A DNA stretch of 64,000 nt from Rutpela maculata (GCA_936432065.2 OW386287.2:73837804-73901803), one strand, 5' to 3'. Shown: positions 22,210 through 33,489, counted from the first letter of the stretch. Translations and numbers: made by a program. The notes: generated by a model from the letters alone, not told the origin.

Positions 22210-23146
22210 CAGTACCTAGAGGTAAAACATATGTAAAATTTAGGAATAATCTCATATGTAATGATGATTAATTATTGTAGTATTGTTCTATATGATCCGG
22301 ACACTTGCTCTTATTCCAAAGGGGTGGTTTGGTTTGGTTTACCCACCTAAATTTAGATAGTTAATACTTGAAAAGGTATTGCTGATTTATATTTGGTCAA
22401 AATTAAAAATTCAAAATGACGGCTCCAATATGGCGAATGAAATTGTCTTCCAAAGCAAGTGTTTAAACTAATCTTGACAATACAATACAATAAAAAGTAT
22501 GAGTATTTAGGTGATACTACATATTAACCAAAAACAGTATTTTTTATTTTTTTTTAATTAATTGACAATTACATCAACAAAATGGCGACATTTTGTTAAA
22601 AAAAAATGTGAAAGCTTAATTAGTATTCTTTTATTTTGGCCGTCAGCATTTTTGATGTTAATGTCATAGTTTTTGAGATATTTAACGTTTAAACTAATAA
22701 ATACTTCGTCTTGTAAACGTTCGCATGCCATCTTTATACTTCCAGATCTCCGAAACCATTAATTCTACAGAAATAAAATAAAAAACAATTCATCATCAGT
22801 TTAGTAGGTTTCTGATTTGTCTCTAGCATTTTTTCACTAAATGTAATACTTTTCGAGTTATTTGAGGAAAACCGTTTTGAAATACGTCCTTTTTTTCAAG
22901 CTAAAAACGCAGGTGTCAAGTTGTTATAAGTTAAAGACTATCAATTTATATAAAAAGTTGCATAGAACCTTTTCTTCTCAAAATTTGATTCGTTTTCAGC
23001 ACCAAGGTTTTATTTTTTTTTTTTTTAAAGCGTGACTCCCTATAAATTAGGAAGTCTCCGCATAATATAGAAACTTTTCTTTGATTGCCAAAGAAAAAAA
23101 TCTAATTTATATGACACTATTCCTAAATTAAAACCTCTAGTTACTG
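22210..23146 (+). mobile_element. CAGTAACTAGAGG family, best full-length copy (937 bp)
   Basis: Left terminus CAGTACCTAGAGGTAAAACA; right terminus TAAAACCTCTAGTTACTG, its inverse. The interior carries the family blocks AATATGGCGAATGAAAT, CTACATATTAACCAAAAACA, ACAAAATGGCGACATTTTG, TTGAGATATTTAACG, AGATCTCCGAAACCATTAAT and TACTTTTCGAGTTATTTGAG. No ORF of meaning. Ends starting CAGT suggest a Tc1/mariner-type non-autonomous family (inference). Confidence 0.82.
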
Positions 23147-23959
23147 CACTATGGTCTGAGTAAGCAAAGCTAGTTTCATATTTTTTGAAGTTTGTTTTTT
23201 TTTTATTATAAAAAGTGCAATACAGCTTATTTTTACAATTAAAAGTTTCATTCTGTAAGATGTACTTATGCGTTTTTTGTTTACAAAAAATTGTTTTTTC
23301 TAGATTAAAATAAATATTATTTTTTGTTACATTTTTTTAAATTAAAGTAGTATTATGTGTTTTTGCACCCTTTTCAGTAAATATATTTTTTAGGAAATAC
23401 ATTTTTACAAAAGATGTAAATACTTGGTGCTTTTTTGTAGATAATAAAATTATCTTTAATTTGATTTTTTTGTTTCTCTACAATAAAAATCAACCAATAT
23501 ACAGGTATTTGAATAGATGCATAATGTTTTTAAACTGTAAAGTTATGTTTATTTGAAAATGACTGGAAGAATCGGCTTTTTTTCGGTAAAAACTGCCTAT
23601 TTTATATAACAGGAAACAATTTATTATGTACTAACTGAAAAACAAAATAGTAAAAAGTGGAGGAAATATTTTTTACTTTGTAAAATTACAAAATCTATGA
23701 GTGGGTTATTTAAAAACGAGTTTAATTGTATGTGTGATTATATCTTTATTAATGAATAATTAAATAATTAAAAAAATATTTTGCCCCTTTTTTATAAAAA
23801 ATTGCTGATTTTGCAACAATTGTGAGTTACCTTTAAATGTACTATAATAACTTAAATATCATTGAATACTGACTTTTCTTAGATGTTTCTAATGTAACAA
23901 AAGAGAACGTCAACTTAATCATTTTTTTATTTTTTCACAAAAAACATTTTTTATCATAG
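23147..23959. other. Very AT-rich stretch, nothing recognised
   Basis: Long T and A runs, no frame of interest, no repeat partner identified here. Confidence 0.45.
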
Positions 23960-25522
23960 TCCAGTCGAATTAGACATCATAAAGAATTTTGCGTACTGCG
24001 GACTTTTTTTTTGTGGAAGTTGTTAAAGAGGGCATAATAAGCAAGTACAGAAAACTACACCTTGCTACGCCATGTGCGTCCCATATTTTTAGGGGTTGAA
24101 ACTTTGAAATTTTACTTATGTGTCCATATCTGTTTCCCTATTGCCCGTAGGGCTCTTTACTTAGTTACACTTTTTGAACATTCGTCCCTCCTCTACATAA
24201 TATATATATTACACATTTGCTGTAGGACAAACGGTTTTGGCTGTACGAGGCCGGAAAGGTCACGCTGTCCGAATTTGGGGGTCTTCTGTACAGGACAAAC
24301 GGCTATTATTTCCAATCTACAATAGTACACATACTAATGCCTTTAAGGAGGGATGATGATTTGTGAAAAAACTTTCATCGAATACCACGCGGTTTTCATG
24401 ATACGGGATGTTGAAATTTTGAAAACCTCTTTTTAAAAAAAAAGTGAACCTACTTTTTTTCGTTCATTTTTCTTTCATGCATGTACGACCCTAATATAAG
24501 AAAATTTACGTTGGTTTCATTTTAATACAATCGTTGGTTTAGGAGCTAGACATATGCCAAAAATGGCTATTTTGGTATTGTTGCATTAAAAAAACCAAAA
24601 CCAGTATAATTCTGGTAAATGTTTTTGTTTATCCTAAAAGTTCAATTCATTGCGCATAGAAAATGTGTTTTTGTATTTAAATAGGATCAACGCTTATTGT
24701 GTAATAACGATTTATGTCATGTGTTCTCCAGTCTCCTTTTTCACAATTTTTTTTGCGGCCTTATGGTTCATAGTAGGGAAGAAAGCATTATACACGTGGA
24801 CAGGGCACATAATAGGGTGTTAAAATGGGTCTCTTGTTAAAATGCGATAGGACGTACCGTTTTCGAGTAAAACGAACTTGTTTGATTATGTTTGCTTTGA
24901 GTTTTTATTGTGTTCTGAATTGTGATCTGATAAATAAATTTTACATTTTGGTGTTTTCTTTCTTAGGAGTTTGTTTTTTTAAATCATTTTCCGATGAAAT
25001 GGACATATAATCGCTGTTTCTCGAGGAAGGTAAAATTACTGTGGATATTGTTATAGACACAAAATAAGTTGCAATGATGATTCGAGACAAGCGTGAACCT
25101 TCAAATAGGGAAGTGAGAACCCCCTATTCCATCCGAGTTCCTTCATTCTTTCATTAGCAATGTCCCTCATAAATAGAAAAAGCAAGAAGCGACACATAGT
25201 TTTATTTTTTCGTAGTCAGCAGTGAGTCAGTCGATGAAAAGTGTGATCTGAAATAATTTTTTGCAAAGAAGTGCGTTTTACTCGAAAACGGTACGTCCTA
25301 TCGCATTTTAACAAGAGATCCATTTTAACACCCTAATATGTGCCCTGTTCAGGTATACATTGCTTCCTGCCCTACCATGAACCATAAGGCCTCAAAAAAA
25401 AAATGTGAAAAAGGAGACTGGAGAAAACAAGACATAAATCGTTATTACCCAATAAGTGTTGATCCTATTTAAATACAAAAACACATTTTCTATGCGCAAT
25501 GAATTGGACTTTTAGGATAAAC

Positions 25523-25582
<60 letters not shown>

Positions 25583-26245
25583 CGGAATTATACTGGTTTT
25601 GGTTTTTTTAATGCAACAATACCAAAATAGCCATTTTTGGCATATTTTGCTGTGTATCTCCTAAACCAACGAATGTATTAAAATGAAACCAACGTAAATT
25701 TTCTTATATTAGGGTCGTACATACATGAAAAAAAAAGAGCGAAAAAAGTAGGTTCACTTTTTTTTTAAAAAAGGGGTTTTCAAAATTTCAACATCCCGTA
25801 TCATGAAAACCGTGCGGTATTCGATGAAAGTTTTTTCACAAATCATCATCCCTCCTTAAGGGCATTAGTATGTGTAGTATTGTAGATTGGAAATAATAGC
25901 CGTTTGTCCTGTGAAGATGACCCCCCAAATTCATACAGCGCGACCTTTCCGGCCTCGTACAGCCGAAACCGTTTGTCCTACGGCAAATGTGTAATATATA
26001 TATTATGTAGAGGAGGGACGAATTTTCAAAAACTGTAACTTGGTAAAGAGCCCTACGGGCAATAGGGAAATAAATATGGACACATAAGTAAAATTTCAAA
26101 GTTTCAACCCCTAAAAATAGGGGACGCACATGGTGTAGCAGGGTGTAGTTTTCTGTGCTTGCTTATTATGCCCTCTTAAACAACTTCCACAAAAAAAGTC
26201 CGCAGTACGCAAAATTTTTTATGATGTCTAATTCGACTGGAGTAT
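23960..26245. mobile_element. Giant palindrome, arms about 0.9-1.0 kb, loop about 0.4 kb
   Basis: Left arm (about 23960-24875) and right arm (about 25265-26245) are inverted copies along their whole length. Shared blocks include CAGTCGAATTAGACATCATA (outer ends), GGGCATAATAAGCA, GTTTGTCCTACG-type sequence, CGAGGCCGGAAAGGTC, AAGGAGGGATGATGATTTGT, CCAAAAATGGCTATTTTGGT and GATAGGACGTACCGTTTTCG (inner ends). TA lies outside the (G/C)TCCAGTCG ends. The right arm contains a (TA)n microsatellite that the left arm lacks. Open frames in the arms (24062-24325 + and 25836-26129 -) are the same frame in each arm and resemble no known protein. Most likely a long-TIR foldback transposon derivative. Confidence 0.85.
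25528..25581. repeat. (TA)n microsatellite, about 54 bp
   Basis: An uninterrupted alternating A/T run in the right palindrome arm. At the equivalent place in the left arm (about 24610-24630) the sequence is TTCTGGTAAATG with no such run, so the tract expanded in one arm only. Confidence 0.97.
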
Positions 26246-26578
26246 CAGTAACTCTGAAAATAAGCGGTTTATAAAAAAAATGCCAAAAAATGCCATAGTT
26301 AAATTAAAGCTAAAAAAATTCCTTATGCTTTCATGTGTTAATTTAGTTTACATTAATTACGAGCGTTTAAAAGTATATTTAATTCACCAATATTCTGTGG
26401 TAAAGAATTAAGTTATTTTTAAGACGATTGGCCCTATTTTTAGTGGCATAAAATTAATACCATCATACAGAATATTTTTGAAACATTTATGATTTTTTAC
26501 GTAATGCAAAAATAAACGATTATTTATGTTTAAGTTTTAAATACTGTATTTTTTGTTGTCCTTTTATTATAAAAAAAA
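26246..26578. other. AT-rich spacer
   Basis: Nothing recognised between the palindrome and the next repeat. Confidence 0.4.
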
Positions 26579-27247
26579 AAACCGCTGCCCAAGGAATCAC
26601 ATCCGGATTTTCTATCCAAGTCACACAACGAAAAAATTTTGAATCTGGAAATAATTGTTTATGGAACTTTATTAATATAATATTTGAAATCCTCTACCCC
26701 CAAAACCCATAAAACGATACCCCACATCGGTAGTGCGGTGGGGGTGGTGACAGGGGGTGGGAGTGGGGGGTGGTGGATAAAGTAAAAAAATATTTTGAGG
26801 TTTCTGGTTCTTGTACACACACTAAATCACATTTTTTTCATCCCCTTTAATAAAGGGGTGGGGGTGGTAATGGGGGTGGCTAATGTCAACATTTTTCTTG
26901 ATACCTTAGCTTCGCTTGTCTATACTAAATATCAATTTTATGAACTCTTACCTGCTTGATTTACCTATTTACTCCAAATTTACCCCAATTTACCCCCCAA
27001 CCCTTCAAGGGAACAAGATGAAAATATAATCTAGTTCTAGATCTCGTTAAAGTACATATGTGTACCAAATTTCAAGTCAATATCTCAAACGGTTCCAGAG
27101 TAAACGAGCGCACAAAAAAAAGTTACAGACAGAAATTTTTTTTTTCGCTCAAACTTGAAATCTCGACGTTGCATGACATTCTAAGCCTATTTAAACACTT
27201 TTTTAAAAATTTTTTGTCATTACTATACTTCCACTGGATGTGGAAGT
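26579..27247 (+). repeat. Hairpin-ended dispersed repeat, copy 2 (near full length)
   Basis: Starts ACCGCTGCCCAAGGAATCAC, with ACATCC(A/G)GATTTTCTATCC close to the start. It continues through a GGGGTGGGGGTGG-rich core, TTCTTGTACACACACTAAAT, a TTTACCCCAATTTACCCC block, AACGGTTCCAGAGTAAACG and a GTTACAGACAGA microsatellite start. It ends in the CTTCCAC-TGGAT-GTGGAAG hairpin (27228-27246). Copies with the same order lie at 7825 (reversed), 29479, 52771, 54664 and 58052. No protein is encoded. Confidence 0.9.
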
Positions 27248-27339
27248 AAAAGAAAACGTTAATGGTGTCTGTCAATGGTGGAACTATCTGTTCTGTTGGA
27301 CAAGGCATTTATTTCTTTAAATAAGAAATTGTATTAATT

Positions 27340-28200
27340 TCAAGTATATTGTTTTATTAGGAGTAAAAGTGGTACTTTTGTGACAAGTCGGTAGGTTTGC
27401 AATTACAGACGAGTCACAACAAGTGGCTTTTACTCTTAATAAAACATGCTATTTTTTTCTTCAAACGTCGATTAACTATAAAAAAAAATAAATATAAGAA
27501 AATCTCGAATTTCACCACCAAAAACGCATTGTGTTAATATCGCATGGCCGGCGTATTAAATAAAACACACGTTGCTATGGATATTACTTTTTCTGCCGCT
27601 CACAGCAGAAAATAGTATATTATATTACTAGGAGTAGAACGCACTCTTTTTTTGTGTTGAGCCCAGGATTTGCGGCTGAGGCGAAGCCGAAGCCGCAAAC
27701 TGGGCGAAACACAAAAAAAGGCGTTCTACTCCGTGTAATATATACTATTTTTTCTTCAAGCGTATTAAAATGCAAAAATTCATTTATTTATCATAAATGT
27801 ACAAATATTCAAACTACAGTCTTACATGTTGACACAATATGACAAGTGGCTAGTGGATAGCGCGCCACCGGTGGCTTTCAGTATTAACATTATGTTACTA
27901 GTAAAACAATACCCACTGCGGTGGCGCTTTCGGAACTAACATTATATTACTAGTAAAACAATGTCCACTACGGTGGCGTTCGGTACTAACATTTTGTTAC
28001 TAGTAAAACAATGTCCTACTTCTACTTCTGTTTTTGGTGACATAATTTAAACATTTTAATACGCTTGAAGAAAAAGTACTTTTTCCTCCGTTGTTAATGG
28101 CAACGCATAGCCGTCTAAAATGTCAAACTTTAATGTCTTGAAATGAGTTATGAAATGTCATGTTTTACTGACGTTTGAAGAAAAATAATGTTTTGTTTAA
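27340..28200. repeat. Nested inverted repeats around a 50-bp tandem array
   Basis: Three inverted pairs are nested or adjacent. TTTTTCTTCAAACGTCG (about 27452) pairs with an inverted copy at 28170-28190. TTTCTTCAAGCGTATTAAAATG (27751-27773) pairs with 28049-28075. A hairpin at 27614-27746 has AGTATAT..TATTAC..GGAGTAGAACGC arms, and inside it TTTGCGGCTGAGGCGAAGCC / GGCTTCGCC-type palindromic sequence. The tandem array at 27860-28020 lies inside the second pair. Non-coding. Confidence 0.75.
27860..28020. repeat. Tandem repeat, about 50 bp x 3
   Basis: Units anchored by (A)CTAACATTATGTTACTAGTA at 27884, 27935 and 27985. Each is followed by AAACAAT(A/G)(C/T)CCACTGCGGTGG-type sequence, and the first is preceded by GCGCCACCGGTGGC. 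Unit length is 50-51 bp, with a few substitutions. Confidence 0.9.
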
Positions 28201-29478
28201 AAATATAAAAAATGTAGATCTTGTTCACTATTAAGTTACCTCACGCTATTTATTAGAGAGAATATGCCCAATTTTTACAAAAAGAAAACGATTTAAAGAT
28301 AACTTGAAAAGCTTTAAAAAGCAATATTTTTAAAATAATCAATTCGGGGGTATTTTATTAGGTACAAGTAATGGCATTTCTTCGGTTAGAAACGCGGATA
28401 TACAAAAAAATATATATCTGTCAATTTTTATCGTGGAAAAAATATAAATGATAATTTTCTTGTTTACAAAAAAATATTCTTTACAGTTTTCATAAAAATT
28501 GATATTTGGACACAACTACTAAACAGTAAAAAACGCGTAAAAACGCAATGCCACCCATATTTTTTCCACTCCCCAAGTCCTTCATGTGGGCGATTCTGTT
28601 AAACATTTTTTTTTTTGTAAAGTATGCCTTCCCAACAAGCAAAATTTAAACGTTATACAACTATTATTTTATATTATTGCAATTTTATAAAAGTAATGAA
28701 ATAGTAATAAAACAAAATTGTTGTAGAAATGACAATTATAAAACAAATTGCTGGGTTATTACCTATACGACTGCAAAGTTTTAACCGGCGAGGTATTAAT
28801 ATGTCATTACGCCAGTTTTTTTATTTTATTTCCTCTACTATTTGTGATCTCAAATTCAATTTTCCATGACAGTTTCATCCATGCACAAATTACTCTGCTT
28901 GAAGTCTCTGTGGCTTGGCCTATATTATTATAATAATACAAGAAACCAAACATCGTTACTTATTATTCGAGTACCTCACCAAACGTAAAGTTGCATAACA
29001 TTTCAATTATGCACGCCTACGCATCCCAAAACCATCGTTCCTCATTAAGATTATGATAATTATTTCGTCTCTGAAAGATTGCTGTAATTAAAGTTCACTG
29101 CTCTCTGCAATCTGTAAGCAATTATTTTTTACTTTCGCCATGCTGCATTATTAAATCGCTCTGGAAATTCCGCCACCGCTGGATATTCATATTTTATTTT
29201 TGTTGGTGATATGCCAGCCATTGTGTGGCAGTTTCATATGTTGCATTTTACAAATGTGTGAAAATGGTTTTCAATGCGTTGCGTTGCAAAATTACATTTC
29301 GAGTGAGAAAATATTTATTCGTCGTTTTGAAACTAGTGCACATCCCAGTGCCAGCTAGTAGGTTAGTAGTAGGCACTTACTTCAGTGTTCAAGTTTTTTA
29401 TATTATGTTACTTATTATAGAGAGTAATAGATGCTCATTAACCTTTATGTCAAGCTTTTTTACTTACGTGGAATTTCA
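28201..29478. other. Unassigned stretch
   Basis: AT-rich first half, more balanced second half (28970-29400). The frame at 29225-29647 runs into the next repeat and is not convincing as a gene. Confidence 0.4.
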
Positions 29479-29742
29479 GGTGGATGAAGTAGGGGGGTTG
29501 AGGTTTCTGGTCCCTGTACATGCACTAAATCACATTTTTTTTTCATCCCCTTTAATAAGGAGGTGGGGGTGCGCACGTGCGCACAAAAAAAAGTTACAGA
29601 CAGGCAGACCGACAGACAGACAGAAATTTTTTTTCGCTCAAACTTAAAATCTCGACGTTTCATGACATTTTAAGCCTATTTGGACAATAAAAATTTTTAA
29701 AAATTTTTTTGTCGTTACTATACTTCCACTGGACGTGGAAGT
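29479..29742 (+). repeat. Hairpin-ended dispersed repeat, copy 3 (5'-truncated, internally deleted)
   Basis: Starts in GGTGGATGAAGTA, continues TTGAGGTTTCTGG and a GGTGGGGGTG patch, then jumps directly to GCGCACAAAAAAAAGTTACAG. A GACAGGCAGACCGACAGACA microsatellite follows, then the CTTCCAC-loop-GTGGAAG hairpin (29723-29741). The block between the GGTGG core and GCGCAC is missing compared with copy 2. Confidence 0.88.
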
Positions 29743-29749
29743 AAAACAT

Positions 29750-30214
29750 ATTATGCTAATAATATATGATAATATGAGTTGTCTTCATCACTCTAGTGTT
29801 GGTCGAATTCGAATTAAAATACTGGGTTAATCCGAGTATCAAAATACTCGCTTGATTCCGAGTATTAAAATTTCATCCGAATAGAATATACTCGGATTAA
29901 TTTTAAGTACAAAACAAAAAAGAACTGTCAATCGTGCACTTGGATAATAAAATGTTTTTTAGATTTCTCCCCCCCGCTCACGATGGTTTCGGAATATCGT
30001 CGAGAAACCTTGCATATGATAAATTCATGTTTAAGTAAAAAAAATAAATTAGTTTTTGGTTACTTAGAGATGGATTTATCATATGCAAGGTCGACGATAT
30101 TCCGAAATCATCAATAAAACTGTCTGAATTATTCGCACAAGATATCAGTGTTACAATAAATGAGGACAGTGATGAAGACGACTAATATTATCATATATCA
30201 TTAGCATAACATGT
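29750..30214. repeat. 465-bp palindromic element
   Basis: Outer arms: ATGCTAATAATATATGATAAT and GTTGTCTTCATCACT pair with their inverse at 30165-30212. Inner arms: ATGGTTTCGGAATATCGTCG and CCTTGCATATGATAAATTCA (29981-30029) pair with 30070-30110. On the plus strand 30080-30184 reads DDIPKSSIKLSELFAQDIS and then NEDSDEDD with a stop. It looks like the tail end of a real protein and may be a captured or ancestral transposase C-terminus. A foldback/MITE is the simplest call. Confidence 0.75.
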
Positions 30215-30434
30215 TTTTTTATTATGTATTCTTATTATTAAACACATAATTTTTTATGTATTACCATTTCGATGGAGCTTTGTATAAAATGTATGTATTG
30301 TGAAAAATACATCTCGTTATTTCAAAAAAATACGTAGGCTGCTCAAAAAAAATTTTCAATACGTATAATCCAAGCAGTTGTTGTTTATTTATATATTTAT
30401 TAATACATCGAGTTTCTAACCAATGTATACTCTT

Positions 30435-30550
30435 TTTCTTTATTTGTTGTAATTAGTACGTAAGTAAATAGATTATTGTTTAGTGTTACCCTGGTGTTAT
30501 AATTTCCGAACCCACGATACAGGGTGTTTACTAGGGGGGGGGGGGGGGTG
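30435..30550. repeat. LTR-like fragment shared with 52.7 kb, with a G15 run
   Basis: TGTTTAGTGTTACCCTGGTG followed by TTATAATTTCCG(A/G)A(C/T)CCACGATAC and a run of 15 G matches 52680-52760. Only the end part is present here. Confidence 0.6.
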
Positions 30551-31019
30551 TAAGCACGTAACATTATCTTTGCCGATTTGACTACGTTACCTTCGATAGA
30601 GTTTTGTAAAAAATATATGTTATAGCTTATTGTATGGTGCATAATTAGTAAAAAAATAGAGGTGGTCGCTAACGTGTAAGTACGTATATACATTTTTCAA
30701 AAAATTCAAAAGCATCAATTTTTGTTTTCTTCATGGAAAGATTTCATGAAAATATCAATAATAAATTGTCTTGAGCATATTTACAATATATGTGAAATAC
30801 AAACAAATTGGTTTACTTGATTAAGAAAAAAAATTTTTTTCGGATTTTCGAAAAAGAATTTTTTCCCAGATATTATGAAGTTTTTGAGGTCAAAACTTTT
30901 TGTGGTAGTATCTTTCGCAAAGATACATCTCTGGAAGAAACCACACGCAAAAAGGTTGCAAAGGCACGGACACTTATCTTAACCTGTCATGGCCTTTTAA
31001 ACCTGAGCGTCGCCAGCTA
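30551..31019. other. AT-rich spacer
   Basis: No confident feature. 30880-31019 may belong to the following LINE scrap. Confidence 0.35.
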
Positions 31020-31315
31020 AGTAGAAAAATGGGGAAAGGTATGGAAGAAAGGCAAATTAAAGCAGTATTAAAATCCCCTGGAAAGGACCCTGGATTACTT
31101 TCCTCTTTCCGTTTGCTAACCCTGCTGTCATAACTTGGAAAACTATTGGAGACTATGCTCAAAACAATTTACAACAAAACGTCAGAGATCTTCTCCCATT
31201 TCAATGTGGATTTTGGAAAAGAAAATCAACTACTGATGCAGTGCAATCGCTTCTAAGTAAAAATGACGATTCTGACAAACATTTTTTTCCTAAATCCTTC
31301 ATGCTGCTGCGTGAG
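31020..31315 (+). pseudogene. LINE reverse transcriptase fragment (R1/jockey-like)
   Basis: In one frame FRLLTLLS, a stop, then LGKLLETMLKTIYN, matching the (Y/F)RP(I/L)(S/C)LL...GKLLE.ML block of non-LTR reverse transcriptases. After a frameshift LPFQCGFWKRKSTTDAVQSL follows, equal to the (Q)FGF(R)KG(R)ST.DA block. Upstream, AVLKSPGKDPG is the usual (K)S.GPDG-like start. All catalytic motifs are lost by truncation at about 31315. Dead fragment of fewer than 100 codons. Confidence 0.8.
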
Positions 31316-31799
31316 CTCTACGATGTTCATGTCTTTCCGATGATTTTTTTAATTTTCACCCGGGAATGGTACGGTGTTTGAAAAAATTGATAGGTTACAC
31401 TTTAACAATAATATACAAAGCGCGCGTCGTTCGGGGCCCAACCCTAGTTTGTTCCCTCTTTTTTAAAAAATTATTGCGCCTCTCGTAAATATGCGTTAGA
31501 CCTTATTTGTAATAAATTTTATATAGTGTGTCCCCGGATTGAGTTTGCGATAGGTGTAATATACCAAAAAAAATTAGTACGACTTTCATTTTCTGCAGTA
31601 TCGGTCTGCTTGACGTAAAATGGATTTTTACCAAATTTCAGTTAAAATAGGATCTAACTCCCGGAGTTAATCTAAGAAGAAAATAAAATAAAATAAATCA
31701 TTGTAGGTAAACTGGTCTTTCTGTTCGGATAAAATATTTTGCATTAAAAGTTAGAGCCATATGCCAACTTTCATTGCAGTTGAACAAAAAAAAAATGAT

Positions 31800-32565
31800 A
31801 ATAATAATAATGAGTCTGGAGTGCACCCATGGCAGAGTAGCGCTGAGTGTGGCATGCAACATCCTCAGGAGCTCGGACCCACTCCTGCGGTTTGTGAAAG
31901 ATCATGAAACTGTGGGAGTTGGCGCATTTTTATTTAAGGCAGCACGCAAGGCCGCAGATGATCTTGGTCTCATATTCGACTTCAGGCGAGGAGGCTGGCG
32001 AGGTGCTGATCCAGAATCAGTAACTGAGCTGGCGCCAAATCGTCTGAAAGCCCAAATTAAAGCTGCCGAGCAGAGAAATCTGTTCAGGCAGCACGTCGAT
32101 AAGCCCATGCACGGTGTATTCTATAACAACATAGAGACACTGGGTTTATCGACGAAGCTGACCTTTGTTTTTTTACGGTCAGCAGGAGGGGGAAAAACGG
32201 ACTAAATACAGAGATCTCCGGTATGAGCTCCGAGTGCTATACCCAGACTACTCGGTCAAGATGATCGTCCTGATAATCGGTGTACGTGGTGGAATGAGGC
32301 CTACGCTGCTCTCGGAATTAAAGGCCATACCAACTTGCCAAAAGTCAGCCGAGTGGTTGGCAGGCCAAATGCAGAAGGCAGTTATCCTGGGATCCCTCCG
32401 TCTTCTTAAGGCACACGAATCTAGAATCTACAGTCACTAAATCTTACTTGATGCGGGGAGTGGCTGTGGATAGTTCGCTGGCGCTTCTCCCGTGAGAATG
32501 TCGGAGACACGGGAGAACTCTCCAGCATCGCGCACGCGAAAAAAATAATAATAATAATAATATGA
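31800..32565 (+). pseudogene. R4/Dong-type LINE 3' end, segment 1 (5'-truncated, internally deleted)
   Basis: Starts just after (ATA)n. It encodes LRFVKDHETVG, AARKAADDLGLIFDF, LKAQIKAAEQRNLFRQHVDK and PMHGVFYNNIETLGLSTKL, the region before the C-terminal zinc knuckle in R4/Dong-like elements. An internal deletion and frameshift near 32180 then jump to GEKRTKYRDLRYELRVLYPD and a C-terminal LAGQMQKAVILGSLRLLKAH block, ending at a stop near 32440. The CCHC knuckle and most of the restriction-like endonuclease are missing. A 3'UTR of about 100 bp follows, then (AATAAT)n at 32540-32562. Family assignment rests on the C-terminal blocks; the (TAA)n ends agree with the known TAA-repeat targeting of Dong. 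Confidence 0.82.
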
Positions 32566-32568
32566 GAA

Positions 32569-33489
32569 GTGGGAAATGAGAAGTTTCTAATTTATTGGAA
32601 CTACTCGTATCCCACCGTCAGGCAAATACAAGCCACCAAGCCTGACGTAGTCCTCCTCGACCTCCAACTCAAGACAATGTTTGTCGTGGAGTTCTCGGCT
32701 CCCGCGGAGAACAACATTGTCTTGAAGGAGGAGGAAAAACTGAAAAAATATCGAGATTTGCTCTTCGAACTCCGCAGACTATATCCAGACCATACCGTTA
32801 AGGTAGTGGTACTGATTCTAGGAGCCCTCGGTGGAACGAGATACACACTGCTTTCGGAACTGAAGATCATACCGGCATGCCGAAATGTAGAGGTCCCTGA
32901 TATCAACTGCAGGACCTGGCGTCAGGCGCCGGAATCGATGATGCACTTGCTTTCAGCATGCCCGATATACGCGATTTCGGCCTACATCCAACGACATAAC
33001 GCGGCTTTACGAGTGCTGTACTATCACCTACGGCACTCGTACGGGGTAGACCAATCACCAGTGCTGCCTTATATCCCCGAAGATATTGAGTCCGTTGTCG
33101 AGAACGAGAGGTGCCGAATTTATTGGAACTACTCGTTCCCGACTGTCAGGCTAATTCAAGCCAACAGGCCTGACATAGCCCTCGTAGACCATCAGAACAA
33201 AGTGATGTTTGTAATCGAATTCTCAGCACCTGCTAAGACAAACATCGCTTTGAAGGAGGGGGAAAAACGGACCAAATATCGTGATCTCCGGTACGAGTTC
33301 CAAGTGCTGTACCCAGACTACTCGGTCAAGATGGTAGTCCTAATGATCGGCGTACTTGGAGGGATGAAGCCTTCGCTGCTTTCAGATCATACCGGCTTGT
33401 CAGAATTCGGCAGAATGGTTGGCAGGCCAGATGCAGAAGGCGGTTGGTTATCTTGGGATCCCTTCGTCTACTTAAGGCACACGATTTAG
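32569..33489 (+). pseudogene. R4/Dong-type LINE 3' end, segment 2: chimera with duplicated endonuclease domain
   Basis: A 306-codon open frame with two copies of the restriction-like endonuclease. Copy A (residues about 1-105): IYWNYSYPTVRQIQATKPDV, a PD-x(12)-E arrangement ending VVEFSAP, then EEEKLKKYRDLLFELRRLYP and LLSELKIIPACR. The frame then continues with a zinc-knuckle-like CRTWRQAPESMMHLLSACP, a YIQRHNAALRVLYYHLRH block, and endonuclease copy B (RPDIALVDHQNKVMFVIEFS, GEKRTKYRDL). In R2/R4-type LINEs this region is C-terminal to the RT and cleaves the target. The reverse transcriptase is absent. Copy B is frameshifted after LLSDH: the usual ending (MVGRPDAEG for a LAGQMQKAV-like block) is out of frame. 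Upstream (TAA)n at 32540-32562 and downstream AATAATAATA at about 33718 border it. Recombination between two tandem insertions is the simplest origin. Confidence 0.85.

Noticed and set aside
24062..24325. 87-codon frame in the palindrome arm, mirrored at 25836-26129
   Set aside because: The mirror is explained by the inverted repeat itself; the peptide has no recognisable domain, and the two versions differ by non-conservative changes.
27835..28020. Three 50-bp direct repeats as a CRISPR-like array
   Set aside because: The units are contiguous with no unique spacers, and the setting is eukaryotic; an ordinary tandem repeat.
29225..29647. 140-codon plus-strand frame
   Set aside because: It runs into a dispersed repeat copy; the second half translates repeat and microsatellite sequence, and no motif is present.
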